Shown here piece after piece: positions 46,690 through 59,183 of a stretch of DNA of 64,000 nt. This DNA comes from Dolomedes plantarius. Taxonomy: Eukaryota > Arthropoda > Arachnida > Araneae > Dolomedidae. A program made the translations under genes and the position numbers. The stretch lies in the NCBI GenBank assembly GCA_907164885.2, contig OU015492.1, positions 190,223,338-190,287,337 on the forward strand. The letters are read 5' to 3'. Below the pieces are notes generated by a model that was given only the letters and a program-made list of their open reading frames with translations, did no database searches and was not told where the DNA came from. Each line of letters starts with the position of its first letter. Position 1 is the first letter of the stretch.

Positions 46690-47277
46690 CTAGTTGGTAC
46701 CCGTCAAAATATGACGGCTAGATAGTAAATAAATGTACTAATACAGAAATTATACTCAACAAATCATTGCCAAATGTTGAAAACCATAATAATGCGCAGA
46801 AACGAAATAATGCTGATTTAATTAATGATAAACAAATTAATTTGCAGCAAAACTTTTTATGCGGCCTCGTGCCGAGTGTGTATCTAACGCCAGGTTTAAA
46901 AATGTCACTGAGCATGCGCAGTTTTTTTTTTTATTGTAAATTATATCTAATTAAACAGCGCGAAATAAACAATTTCCATAAGGTTTAATCTTAGATTTCA
47001 CAAACATAATTATCATAAAAATAAAAATGGAAGAAAGAGATCTAGAGAGACTCCTCGGAATAAATGCTTGTGTTTATGATTTAAACGTGCCACTGAGCAT
47101 GCGCAGAAATCAATTTGTAAATTATCGCTAACTAATATAAACTGCGGTTTTCAAAAACCAAATTTGACAAATCTACAGATTACAGTCTTTCGTGTAGGAG
47201 AAAATGAAGTAAATTGATGCAGTAGTTTTCTCTCATGGACTGCCCAAAAAGTCCGCTCAGCAACTTAAATATATAGA
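46690..47277 (-). mobile_element. Complete non-autonomous Helitron, 588 bp
   Basis: Third-family Helitron with both ends: TCTATATATTTAAGTTGC at 47277 (minus strand) and CTAG at 46690-46693, with the GCC-GTCAT..GACGG terminator. It is the intact version of the remnants found at the A/B, B/C and C/D junctions. The related segment at 55790-55830 appears to be an empty site. Confidence 0.88.
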
Positions 47278-48092
47278 TATTACTATTTCTCTAATAATCC
47301 TAGTTAACAAAATTGAGGCCAAAGAGCAAAAAAGTGTGATCCTACTAGAACTTTTTATGCTGAATTCAAATACGTAACTAAACAGTACAAATATGTAATT
47401 GAACAGTAACACGAATTGAATGCAGTTAGGGCCCTCCTGTGCGCATTGACTGCCGGGCGGTTCTTAAAATATGAAATAATATATTTTTAATTGAAGAACA
47501 ATAGAATTGATGTTTGAGTAGTATTCAAAAGTTATACAATGAGAAAAATAAATATAATTGAAATAAAATGAGAAAAAATATATAGCATCGAATTTTTGTT
47601 CAAAAGTTATACAATGAGAAGATAAATATAACATAAATTAAATGAAAAAAAATATATACCATAATTTTTGTTATGGATCATATTATTGTTAAAATGTATG
47701 AAAAGGCTAAAGACATAATCGAAATCTTCAGTTTCACAGTTTGAAAAAGCGAGAAAAAACCAACTGTTTTAACAGCTTTCTAGAATTTTCCGATCATAAA
47801 TGAACTTCTATTAACGTTTTAATCTGTTTCAAGTTAAGTTGGGGGGACTTGGGCACGTGCCCCCCCCCCAATGCTTATGTAGACAACAACTGGTATTAAA
47901 TACTTCAGTAAGTATCACTGTGAGTTTTATTGAAATTAAAGTAATGTGATGCATAAAGAAATGTGAGTATAGTAATGGCAACAATACGAACATTTGCTAA
48001 ACCCTTTAATCCAGTCCTAAAAACGTCATTAATCTGAAGGTAACGCATTCTATTCTGAATAATATCAAAAGTGTAGATAAGTTTCATCTATA

Positions 48093-48350
48093 GGCTTGGG
48101 CTGATGGACGGCGTGAGGTTGGGAGTTCTGCCCTCTACTGTCCTATGCCGATCAGGCGTCCGCACTAAGCTCGATGTCGATATGGTGGAGCCGGGGGAGC
48201 CTGGAGCCACAAGGTCGTCTAAGGAGGAGCGAACCGGCTCAGGGCGGAAACGCAGCAGGCAGAAGCTCCCGCACCTTGCAGTAGTGGGATAGCGCTTGTG
48301 AAAAAGCAGTATTGGGCAGCCCAACTAAAACCGTCGAACTCAGTTCTTTT
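48093..48350 (+). pseudogene. 7SL (SRP) RNA copy E, 5'-truncated
   Basis: The first ~45 bases of the Alu domain are missing: GTTTCATCTATA of the normal 5' flank is joined directly to GGCTTGGGCTGATGG. This removed ~260 bp of flank and gene. The rest is well kept: helix 6 carries GGAG (the tetraloop found in human 7SL), helix 8 is intact, and TTTT is at 48347-48350. Without the SRP9/14 site and 5' start it should be non-functional. Confidence 0.88.
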
Positions 48351-48457
48351 AAGTTTTTTTCCCCACAAAATTCAAACACAATGAAAATTTTAATTATTTA
48401 AATGAATTTATCAAATGATTTTATCTACGTCGAAACGTATTCCCGTTTTTTTAAAAT

Positions 48458-48509
<52 letters not shown>

Positions 48510-48693
48510 GTATGTAAATATATACACACACATATGTGGTTTGTTTATATTTGTTTAAATAAAAACAAATTTGTTCCTAGAAAAGTAGTACGCCTCATAT
48601 GAGAATAACATTTATCAACAACAAATTCAATTGTAAATGTTTTAAATAGAAAAAAAAGAGTAACAGAAATCAGATATGCCTAATAAGGATTTG

Positions 48694-49048
<355 letters not shown>

Positions 49049-49858
49049 AATGATATTTGTTTATATCTGTTTAAAATATAATATATTTGTTCATAAAAAA
49101 GTAGTATGCCTCATATGAGGAAGCCAGTAATCAACTGCAAATTCATTTGTAAATTTGTTAAACAGAAAAGAAAATAGAAATAGAAATCAGATATGCTATC
49201 TAATTTTTTTCTAAAAACTTACATATGATTAAATTAAATTTTTCAGTTGTCAAAATTCAGAATAGATTCTAGACAATTTCTGTTTCAGGAGTTTTGAATA
49301 TACAGATATTGAAGACTAGAATCTCCTTCTGTGCTTCATTATATTACCGCAATTCTTTTCCCGTATAACAACCAAAATGTCATCAAAATGTTGGAGATCA
49401 CAAGATGTCATCACATTTGACTTTGCTTCGACAAAAAACAAATTTTCTCCGCCCAGTCAACACCAAACAAAGACTCCCCGAGTCTACCTCCCAATCTGAT
49501 GATAGTTGTGCTCTGAACATTATTATAAACTATAGCGAGAATCTCATAGATATCAGCTGTCATTTATTAGCGATGTCCTAAGCCTGGTATAAAAATGTGA
49601 ATTATGGAACTGTGGCATTTATTTTTACCTGGAAAAAAAATAGTTCCTGGAGAGAGGATTGAAAAATTATTATCTGAAAAATTAAATTTGCTGCACTGTT
49701 ACGGTAAATTAAAAATTTATACTGTGAATCGCCATTCAGGCATACCCGACAATTTTTCCTAATTTCAAATAGATTACTGCTGCCATCTATTGGCAAAATC
49801 CTAAAATGCTTGAAAATATTTTTTTCTGATTTCGTACAATAAATCAATGGTGCGAAAA

Positions 49859-49923
49859 CTGTGGGTCGCGACCATGAAGCTACAGAAGCTATATGTCTTT
49901 AGCTTCATGGTCGCGACCCACAG
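49859..49923. repeat. Perfect 24 bp inverted repeat, 17 bp loop
   Basis: The arm CTGTGGGTCGCGACCATGAA plus GCTA (49859-49882) is followed, after 17 bases, by its exact complement (49900-49923). Other units have only the start of the left arm (CTGTGGGTCGCGA) at this position, so the palindrome is new in unit E. Confidence 0.92.
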
Positions 49924-51207
49924 AAAAAAATTGGAGAAAATTGGTCGTGAAAAAAATTGGAGAGATCGCGAACGGTCTGAAGTAAATTTATATCATACTG
50001 AATTATTTAATCAAAAAACATGCTCTAAACTGTCTATAATTGTATATATTTTATATTTTTATTTATATCTTTTATACGTAAAAAATATATGATATTGTTA
50101 AATAAGGTGTTAAACAGTTTTACATGGCTACTCAGCCACAATTCGCTTTTACCTATATGTGCGAGACTAGGTTTTCAAAATTAGTAGCCATAAGATCAAA
50201 TAACGATGATATGAGAGTAGTATTCTGGAATATTTCACCAAATATTGAACAAATACTATCTGAGATCCCTTCTAATTTATTTTTCTCTAATTTAGTTTAG
50301 TACATATAAATGAAGTCTGTAATGTTTTAATAAGAAACTTATAATCTTAAAATCATGCTCTTTTTAAATTTTTATTTTTGTTAATTTTTACTTAAATGAA
50401 ATACAAATACTTATGAATATTTAAATATACGAGTAAAGTTTTAGTCACATGAGATTTAACAGAAAACAAGTGTAGATGTAAGGAAAATTTTTTAGATTGT
50501 TATTATCCAAAGTAAATGTATATCTAAAATCTACTGTTCACAGATTTTTAGAATAGTTTCTCAAAATTTTGCTTATTTACTTTTTCTAGACTTTTGTTAA
50601 CATTTTCCTCATTAAAAAAAAAAAAACTTGCTATTACCAAAACGGCATTAAGAGAAGAAAATATATTTATTTAATGAATATCTTTATAAAACTTTAAATT
50701 CTATTCGATGAAGAGAGAGAGTTTAGAAGAGGGGAATTTGAAAACGTCTGTTTTTTAGTTTTAAGTACTGTTCACATGTTGGCAAACAACTTTTAACAAG
50801 TGCTGAACAAAACTCAGTTTTTCATTAAAATTCCGCCACATAAAAATGTTTCAGTTTTCATTATAAATAAAAATGTCTTACTAAAAGTAAACATGATAAA
50901 GTAAAATTAATCTAATGAAACTTAAATGTAACTTAAAATATTACATAATACAAAAAGAAATTCGCTTCAGAGAAAATATTATCGTGGAGTTCTGTAGCAT
51001 GTAATCTGTTGCTTCCAACGCGGCAGGCAATTATAACGGAATTCGCCTATCCACACAGTCAATGTGTTGGTTTCTTTATTATGGGAGCACCATATACGTG
51101 AGCCAACATTGCTCTCTAAATTAATAGTACCGAGTATCAAAATCTTGTGTGATTTCGCTGATAGATGGCAGCACTGATCTAATAAAAATGTAGAGATTTC
51201 AGATTTA

Positions 51208-52814
51208 GGTATGTGACTACCTTTTGGGCACTTTTCTTGAAAAATACGAAATTTTGATGAAACACAAGTGTTTTTAGTTAGAACAGGGAATTAAACTATA
51301 AATTAAAAAAAAAGTTTAATGAAATTTTCATTAACTTTTCAAATTTAGGCAATTTTTAGTCAAATTTTAGTAAAAATTAGCGTTTACGCAAAATTTTCTA
51401 AAACAAAATCTAACCAATATATTTCGCTTTTTTTTTCAATAATATATTAGTAAATCACTTACCTGTGTTATGAACTAAAATATTTGCAATACCCCTTAAA
51501 CTTATTAACATATACCAAATTTTGTATACACAACAAATTTTTTTTTTTTAATTTTCATATATTTTTCAATATAAATAGCTCTTAAATTAATAAATACATA
51601 CTCATAAGCTATATTTTAGCTCATAACATACCCCTAGAGAAGCAGAACCTTGTCACAAAATTTTATTTCAATATCTTAGAAATCTTTTAAGAAATGAGAT
51701 TTATCGTAAACGTAAAAAATGAAAAATGCAGTTTTCCAGAAAACGCAAATAAAGATTTTAATGTAGCACAAAAAATTATGTATAAACTTTACAACCTCAA
51801 AATTCCCCATATTTGTAAGTACAGCCTTCCGTGGCTTCATTTTTAATTAATTTTGATTTTCTTTTAGATTTTAGTATTTTTCTGGATGTTTTTGTAGTTG
51901 GCAGAATTTGTCGCCTCGATTTCTTTATTCGTTCAATGTCAATTTCCATGTACTTTTTCAACATTTCTGGTTCAGTTTTTATTTTTAAATAATTGAAAAC
52001 AGGTACGAGACCCATAAATCTTGAATTAAACAGTAACACTGCAACAGAAGCCCCTAATAACAATGTTTGCAGTTGAACAAAATTTTACTTTAGGCAAAAT
52101 ATTCCACAAAACATTGTTAAATGATTCATTATTGTTTTGAGTCATGCCATGCAAATACTTTTTTAGTAACTTCTGATCGCAAAGTTCTAAGTAAGCTGGT
52201 ATCATAATTTTGATAATTGTATCTGGAAGTCCTGGAGATTTTTCCGAAAACTGCTTTCCATGATGCAATGATTGCTTGTATTTACACCAACTTTCGGGAT
52301 CCTCAAGACACTGTCCATGCATCGACTTTTCATTGCTTGAGCAACAATGAAAAAAGCAGCTAATACTGCTGATTACATATTTTGAAGATTTCCAACATTG
52401 CTACGAATTGCAATCCCATGATAGTTCTGTAGCTTGTCTATAAAGTTATCAGTTAGTTTACCCTTTCCACCAAGTCCCTTTAATGGTCTTATAATGGTCT
52501 TAAAACCATAAAAAGTAAACAGAGGAAACTTAATTCTACATTAAAAAGTGAAAAATGACCATGAAAATTGTTTAAAAGTAAAGAATAGCTGTATAAATGC
52601 ATTGATTATATTTCCGTGGCCCTTTAAAAGGTCACTTCCGGTTTCAGAAAGTTCATTTCCGGTTTATAATTTGGGCTAGAACTTTGCTTCTAATTATCGC
52701 TGAATCAAAAGTAAAGCATTTTTGGAATCCTAAATGTTTTAACTTTAATTTAAAATAATTAAAAAAAATTCGAAATTTTTCGAAAAAACAGCGATTTGAA
52801 GGTAGTCACATACC
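51208..52814 (-). mobile_element. Deleted Kolobok-like element, 1607 bp
   Basis: Inverted ends GGTATGTGACTACCTT and its complement flank a decayed C-terminal transposase part. The flanking bases are TTTA and TTAT, so a TTAA duplication is no longer certain. It is a relative, but not a copy, of 32872-36764: the terminal sequences differ while the encoded protein is clearly homologous. Confidence 0.75.
51797..52490 (-). pseudogene. Kolobok-like transposase, C-terminal remnant
   Basis: Reading from about 52490 to 51797 it matches residues ~330-533 of the intact transposase at 34667-36268: KLTD, LQNY.GIAIRSN, MHGQC (52322), SWCKYKQSLHHGKQFSEKSPG, LHGMTQNNNESFNNVLWNIL (with the Glu of the DDE triad) and, after a frameshift at about 52060-52085, LLGASVAVLLFNSRF. 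An in-frame stop follows LQNM near 52375. The N-terminal two thirds and the first two catalytic Asp are deleted. Confidence 0.85.
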
Positions 52815-53281
52815 TTATATCAATAGCAAAGTGAACTGAGCAGTGCAGCTAATTTCCTTTCATCAAGCATAAATATTACAATCCTCGTTCTAAGAGCTAT
52901 AAAATTTCTTTTTAGAAAAAAAGAGTTGTTAGAAGAATAATTATTCTTAGGTTAGGTGTTATTTTTAATAGACAGAAATAAATTAGACTAATATTTAATT
53001 TCATTTAATTTAAAAATTTTCATTAACGTAATTTTATTTTTCATAGTGTTAGACTTTTGCGAGGGAAAAAGAAAAGAACTGAGTTCGACGGTTTTAACTG
53101 GGGTGTCCAATACTGCATATTCACAAGCGCTACCCCACTACTACAAGGTGCGGGAGCTTCTGCCTGCCGCGTTTCCGCCCTGAGCCGGTTCACTCCTCCT
53201 TAGACGACCTGCTGGCTCCAGGTTCCCCCGGCTCCACCATATCGACATCGAGCTTAGTGCGGACGCCTGATTGGCATAGGC

Positions 53282-55197
53282 CAGGAGGCGGCAACCTGGG
53301 GCTCGCGAGCCACATGCGGCTCTTTTGATGTAAAGTTGCGGCTCTCCAGTTCCATACGAAAAAATTAATAATTTACTATCAAAACCCTTAAAAAATAAGA
53401 AAATATATTTTTAAGTACCTAATTTCACAATAGCTTCTATTTTCCTAATCGTTAATTGCAAATCGCTCTGCTTAACATGACCGTAATGAGATAAATTTGA
53501 ACTATTGTTTTGTTCTTAGAGATGAGACTCCGTGACCATGTAAGATAGAACTGCTAAAACGTCTTCAAATGTAACACATATGCAAGTGGAAGACATTCAA
53601 CTGGCTTCTGCCTTATCACTTGCTATAGATGAGTCTTGCGACATAAAAGATACGGCACAAGTTACCCTTTTCGTCAGGTATATGTCGTCCCAAGGTCCAA
53701 AAGAAGAACTGCTAGGATTGCTACCGCTCTCAGGGCAAACTCGTGGAGAAGATATAGCAAATGCTGTGCAAAAATGCCTGGAAGACAATGGAATCGATAT
53801 AAATAAAATCGTTTCTATAGCAACTGATGGATCCAGAAGCATTACAGGAATACATAGAGGGGTAACATCAATTCTTCAAAAAAAATAAATAAACCACGAA
53901 ATTCTAACGTTTCACTGCATAATTCATCAAGAAGCGCTTTGCGCCCAAACATTTCCGGCCGAAATAGTTGAGGTCATGAACTTGGTAATTAAGATTATTA
54001 ACAGCATCTTGGCAAAAGCACTCTACCATCGCCAGTTTAAAGATTCCCTTGAAGAAATAGATAGCCAGTTTTCTGACCTACTTCTGCACAATAAAGTGCG
54101 ATGGCTTTCCAGAGGTAACGTATTGCAACGTTTTGCTTTGTGCTTGAGTGAAATAAAAACATTCCTCAATGAAAAAAGCACTGACCATCCCGAATCGGAA
54201 GAAGACAAATGGCTGCAAAAATTCAACTTCATGGTAGATACCACAATGAAACTAAATGAACTAAATCTAAAACTGCAAGGAAAGGGCAACCCAGCCTACG
54301 CCTTGCTCGAAGTAGTTTCTTTCGAAAAAAAATTATTTCTTTTTGTTGAAGACATGGAGAGCGGTAAATTACTTCATTTTAAAAATCTGAAACAATATCG
54401 CGATGAGACCAATGCAACTATTGACACGAATTACTTCAGCATAGCTTTAAAAAACATGAAGGATTGATTCGCTGAGAGAATCGAACAATTCAAAAGAAAC
54501 AAAAGTACTCTCGCTCTCATAGTAAATCCTCTCAACACAAATAAAAATGAGATCAGCATTGAGTCATTTGGAATTGATGCTGGATCGCTTCAAATGCAAT
54601 TGCTAGATTTGAAAACCAAAGACTTGTGGAGTGGATAGTTCACAGAACTCAAGAGCAAGTTGGAAGAGTTGGAGGTCCAGAAATGCATGCACATCGCGCA
54701 GCACAAGTGGACAGCTTTAAAAGAAATTCCACGAGTTGAGGCCCTCATATTCGGCGCATGGAATAGTAATCCAGAATGCTACTGTGAGGTGAAGAAGTTG
54801 GCATATGGAGAGCTGACGATCTTCGGGTCGACATATTCGTGCGAGCAAGCGTTCTCTTGCATGAATGTAGTAAAAAGTAAAGTTAGAAGTCAACTAACAA
54901 ATAAAAATCCAGAGTCGTGCTTGAAACTTAAAACAACAAGTGATAAGCCAGATTTAATCAAACTTTCAAAAGGCATGCAAAACCAATGCTCCCATTGATG
55001 TAACTATCTATATTTGTGTTTTTATATGAATAAATATTATTCAGTATTTAAAGCCGTTTATTTTAAATCAAAAATCAAATATATATAAGCAAATACTATA
55101 ATATTGAAGCGAAAATTTTTAGTGGCTCTTTGAAGACTGAGAAATTTTGTAAATTGTAACTTTTGTCTCTTCCGTTTCAATAGGTTGCCGACCCCTG
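53282..55197 (+). mobile_element. hAT transposon (GTF2IRD2/ZBED-like), 1916 bp
   Basis: Ends CAGGAGGCGGCAACCT and the complement of CAGGGGTCGGCAACCT lie between perfect GCATAGGC duplications (53274-53281, 55198-55205). Subterminal GGCTCGCGAGCC and GTGGCTCTTTG blocks are typical of this hAT group. The element is 5'-deleted in its coding part. Confidence 0.93.
53580..54998 (+). pseudogene. hAT transposase, N-terminally deleted, three stops
   Basis: One frame runs from 53580 to 54998, broken by TAA 53886-53888, TGA 54465-54467 and TAG 54636-54638; between the stops the family sequence continues without a shift. Motifs in order: [60 protein letters not shown], and the C-terminal dimerisation region FGSTYSCEQAFSCMNVVKSK. 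This is the group annotated in arthropods as GTF2IRD2-like or ZBED5-like. The BED finger is missing and a stop precedes the preserved part. Confidence 0.9.
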
Positions 55198-55294
55198 GCA
55201 TAGGCCAATAGAGGGCAGAACTCCCAACCTCACGCTGTCCGTCAGCCCAGGCATCCAGGTAGCTGGATTACAGGAACGCGTCACTATTTCCGGC

Positions 55295-55905
55295 GAGCGT
55301 TAGTAACTCTGCTACGTTCATAAGCATTGTATTGATGTTTAAGGGATGTAAAATAATTTTATTCTAGCATTAATTTATTTTTCAGATTATTCTTCATAAA
55401 TTATAAGAAAAAAGATTCTAATGGATAATTTTATGACCAGTTTTCGAGCGGTATATTCACAAAGTTCTGAGTGAAATTTACATTGCTACCATCTGTTGAG
55501 GTACTGATGTACTAGAAGTATAGATAAAACTTATCTGCACTATAATTCGCAATAGAATGCGTTTTTCCGGATTTATGAAGTTTGAATGACTGGATAAAAG
55601 GGTTTTAGTAAATTTTCATGTTGTTGCCATTAGTATACTTCCGTTATTTAAATTTTTATAACAATCACAGTGATACCCCCTCAAGTATTAAATTCCAGTT
55701 GTTGTCTGCGCATTTGAATGCATATCATACAACATTTGGTCGTTGTGTCTTGTCAAACTTTGATTTGTCCTTCTTTTTCTGTTTGGCAGAAAATTGCCAG
55801 TTTGAATTCCTATATATCTAATAACACTAGTCAACAAAATTGAGGCCCAAAATCAAAAAGGTGTGATCCTAATAAACCATTTTATGCTGAATTCAAATAT
55901 GTAAG
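55295..55905. repeat. Inverted/diverged 7SL unit flank
   Basis: 55320-55540 is the complement of the region upstream of the plus-strand 7SL genes. 55545-55800 matches 46430-46690 in direct orientation, and 55815-55905 matches 47290-47375. The Helitron present between those parts at 46690 is missing here. No gene is seen. Confidence 0.7.
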
Positions 55906-55947
55906 TAGTATTTCTCCATCTCCCGTGGTTCTATTTTGAAACACATG

Positions 55948-57600
55948 TTAACTGTGAACGAAATTTTCTACATTTACATACAGACATGATACTATTCGTC
56001 TTACTAAAAATGCGGAGGTTGTTGAGTTCCTTCGGTGTTTGACATCTGGAATATCCCGCTTAAGTCTCCAGCAGTAATCAACAAGCATTCTTGCACTCCA
56101 TTGTCCCTGGTACCTCTTTTCCATGGCAGAAATGTCTTGGTGAAAACGTTCCCCTTGTTCGTCACTGACGGCGCCAAGATTGTCAGGGAAGAAATCCAAG
56201 TGGGAGTCCAAGAAATGTAATTTTAGGGACATATTACACCCCATATCTTTGTATGACTGTAACAGTTCACTTACAATCTCATGGTAGTTCGTTGCTTTAT
56301 GATTTCCTACAAAATTTTGTATAACACTTTTTTAAGAGGTCCATGCTGATTTATCAACTTGGTCCAATGAATCTTCAAATTTTTTATCGCCAACTAAAGA
56401 TCTTATTTGGGGACCCACAAAACTTCCTTCCTTTATTTTAGAATCACGTACAGAAGGAAATCTTTCCTTAAAATAATGAAACCCATCATCATTTTTATCC
56501 ATCGCCAAAAGTTTTTACAAAGACCTAACTTATATGAAGTGGAGGTAAGAGAATCATATCAAAGTTAACCAATGATGGATGCAAAACATTTTTCTGTCCA
56601 ATCGTATGTGATTCTCGTTTTGGCCATTTCATCTTGATGTAATGATTTTTCCTGCCCCTACTATCCCATTCACACAAAAAACAGCAAAATTTAGTATAGC
56701 CGAGCTGTAGACCCATTAACAACGCAATGATTTTTAAATCGCAACATATTGTCCAAAAAAATTGTTATATTAAATTTTTTCTAACAGGATTTTCATATTT
56801 TCATAGATTTCCTTCATCTTGGTTGCAAAAGCTAACGGTACAGAAGTAAATTGCTTCACACTCTATAAAAGGACAGCCTTCAAACTGGTTTTCGAAGCGT
56901 CAATGTTCATGTTCAAGTGCATCCATCACAGCACAATTGTTGCAATACACTAAATCATTTCCTACAGAAAAGAACTCTTGAAACTCTTCCTGACGGTTAC
57001 GAAAAAACACACTTTAGTGTCCTTCTGTAGGAGATTCCAGCCTTTCAGTCTAGAACCCAAAAGTTCGGCCTGAATTTTGGACAGCTTCAAATTGGGAACT
57101 TGCTTCAGAAATAGGATAATTTAGTTCATCATCTTGAACATTGGTATCTTCCTCATCTTCCAATCATCTTCTATACTTAGATCTGTTGAAGGATGTGGTA
57201 CAGGTAAGTCCTCACTGTGAGGTACTGGCCGCATAGCAGATGCCAAGTTTGGGTACTTTAACTGTATGCTTAGATTTATTACTTATTCCTTTTAAGTTTG
57301 TAATGCAAAAATAACAGTCCAATGAATGATCTTGAAGTTCACGCCAAACCATGGGTATTTGCAAAGTTCATGTGCCTAGGACCCCGAGCCCAATCAGTCA
57401 GACGCCTCACACAGGATGAACAGCAGATATGAGAGGCCCAGTTCTTATTTTGATCCCCTACTTTACAGCCAAAATACAGTTTATAACACATTTTAACTAG
57501 GGGAGTCAAACATCGCCATTGTTTTTTTAAATGTAAAATCCCCACACATATAGCAAAAGTTCTCTGAATGATTAACGCAATTCCTTGGCATATTAAACTA
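55948..57600 (-). pseudogene. Decayed member of a multicopy arthropod gene family
   Basis: Several minus-strand blocks in different frames line up as one eroded protein. 57545-57339: CYKLYFGCKVGDQNKNWASH with the cysteines ICCSSC, then a conserved region of HSLDCYFC type. 56722-56525: LGYTKFCCFLCEWDSRGRKN and HYIKMKWPKRESHTIGQKN. About 56500-56340: KIKEGSFVGPQIRSL. 56244-55948: GCNMSLKLHFLDSHLDFFPD and HQDISAMEKRYQGQWS. I recall this intronless, cysteine-rich family as recurring in many arthropod genomes without a known function; it behaves like a transposon-borne gene. At least four frame breaks are present. I do not know its activity. Confidence 0.65.
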
Positions 57601-57754
57601 ACTTATGAAACACAGAGAGAACAGAATGCAACCTAACTATGTGCGCACACAGTGAACAGTGAATGTCTGTGTAATACAATCGCGTTTATAAAGCGCCACT
57701 TATTAAGATGAAACAGACAGCTGTCTGACTCCATGTCACGACGTGGTTCTACAC

Positions 57755-58056
57755 CAGGGGTGTCAAACTCGCGGCCCGCGACGAACATTTTTGCGACCCG
57801 GCCAATATATTGGCACACAATAATATATAATAAAATAACTGACGCAGAATTATAATAAGATAGGAAGAATTCTCTAAATGTTTTTTTAATGATACTCTTT
57901 TTTGCTATTATTAAACAAAATGCATATATTTATGTTGAATATACTGTAATTAGGTAAATAAACCTACGTTTCTATTAATATTGATTTTTTTGCGGCCCAC
58001 TTATAGTTAAACCTTGTTTGTTTGGCCCAAGGTAGCCTTTGAGTTTGACACCCCTG
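57755..58056. mobile_element. hAT MITE, 302 bp
   Basis: It starts CAGGGGTGTCAAACTCGCGG and ends GAGTTTGACACCCCTG, with perfect 8 bp duplications TTCTACAC (57747-57754 and 58057-58064). GCGGCCCGCG- and GCGGCCCAC-type subterminal motifs occur at both ends. Non-coding. Confidence 0.93.
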
Positions 58057-58064
58057 TTCTACAC

Positions 58065-58630
58065 TAATCCACCATTCCATTCACTGCCTGTTGATAAATA
58101 CATAAAGTTGGCGCCTAAACACATAAAATGGTGTTGTCTTTGTGTGTCCATACTATGTACAAATAAATACATCAAATAAATAATTTAAAATATCATTTTA
58201 AAAATTCCATGAAGCAATAAATAAAAAATACAATTGTACAAAAACTGTGGGTGATAGAAAAATTCTAATTGCAGATTTGAATTCAGCGTAAAACGTTACG
58301 TTAGAAACACAATACAAGTTTCATGGGCCAAAGACCGTGTTTACTAGAGTAATTTATGATTCGTTATACTTCATCATTACGTATCACATTCTTTAATTTA
58401 AACGGTTCTTCCAGTACTGTACTCTTTTGCAGTATTTGCAGTTTTATTGCAGATAATTTGTCTGTTATCATGGATTTACTTGTATCAAGGGAACATTAAA
58501 GTGCACAGACTTTGATGCCAGTTGGTTTAACACTACTATTGAACTTTTTATTTAATCGCTATGATAGTTATGATCTGACAATTTTTCCTTGATCTCTGCC
58601 TTATTTTGTTTTATGTGTTTTTAAAAATTA
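58065..58630. other. Unassigned AT-rich DNA
   Basis: I see no gene and no element ends here. Confidence 0.5.
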
Positions 58631-59183
58631 CTAGTTGGTACCCGTCAAAACATGAGTGCTAGATAGTAAATAAATGTACTAATACTCAAATTATACTCAA
58701 CACATCGTTACCAAATGTTGAAAATCATAATAATGCGCAGAAACAAATTAATGTGTTTATGCGGCCTCGTGCTTAGTGAGTATCTAAAGCAAGATTTAAA
58801 AATGTCACTGAGCATGCCCAGAAAGCAAATTTTTTTAATTATAAATTATCGCTAATTAATTAGCGCGAAATTAACAATTTCCATCAGGTTTAATCTTATA
58901 ATTCACAAACATGATTATCATAAATATAAAAATGGAAGAGAGAGAGATCTAGAGAGACTCCTCGGAATAAATGCTTGTGTTTATTATTAAAACATGCCAC
59001 TGAGAATGCGCAGAAATCAATTTGTAAATTATCGCTAACTAATAGAAACTGCGGTTTTCAAAAGCCAATCTGACAAATCTACAGATTACAGTCTTTCGTT
59101 TAGGACAAAATGAAGTAAATTCATGCAGTAGTTTTCTCTCATGGACTGCCCAAAAAGTCCGCTCAGCAACTTAAATATATAGA
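58631..59183 (-). mobile_element. Non-autonomous Helitron, 553 bp (third family)
   Basis: The ends match those at 46690-47277: TC terminus at 59183 and CTAG at 58631-58634. The terminator hairpin is damaged (CATGAGTGC in place of CATGACGGC). The DNA to its right (59184-59410) matches 47278-47510, so this copy and its flank were duplicated together. Confidence 0.85.

Larger units (their letters stand above)
53072..55294 (-). pseudogene. Inverted 7SL copy F, split by a hAT element
   Basis: The 3' part (53072-53281) and 5' part (55206-55294) of a minus-strand 7SL gene are separated by the hAT element 53282-55197. The target duplication GCATAGGC is itself 7SL sequence (complement of GCCTATGC). 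Helix 6 carries GGAA, again a GNRA/GNAR loop. Helix 8 reads GCGGCAGG for the conserved GCAGCAGG, and the Alu domain reads GCCGGAAATAGTGACGCG. Even without the transposon it was therefore decayed. The flanks are inverted copies of the unit flanks. Confidence 0.88.
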
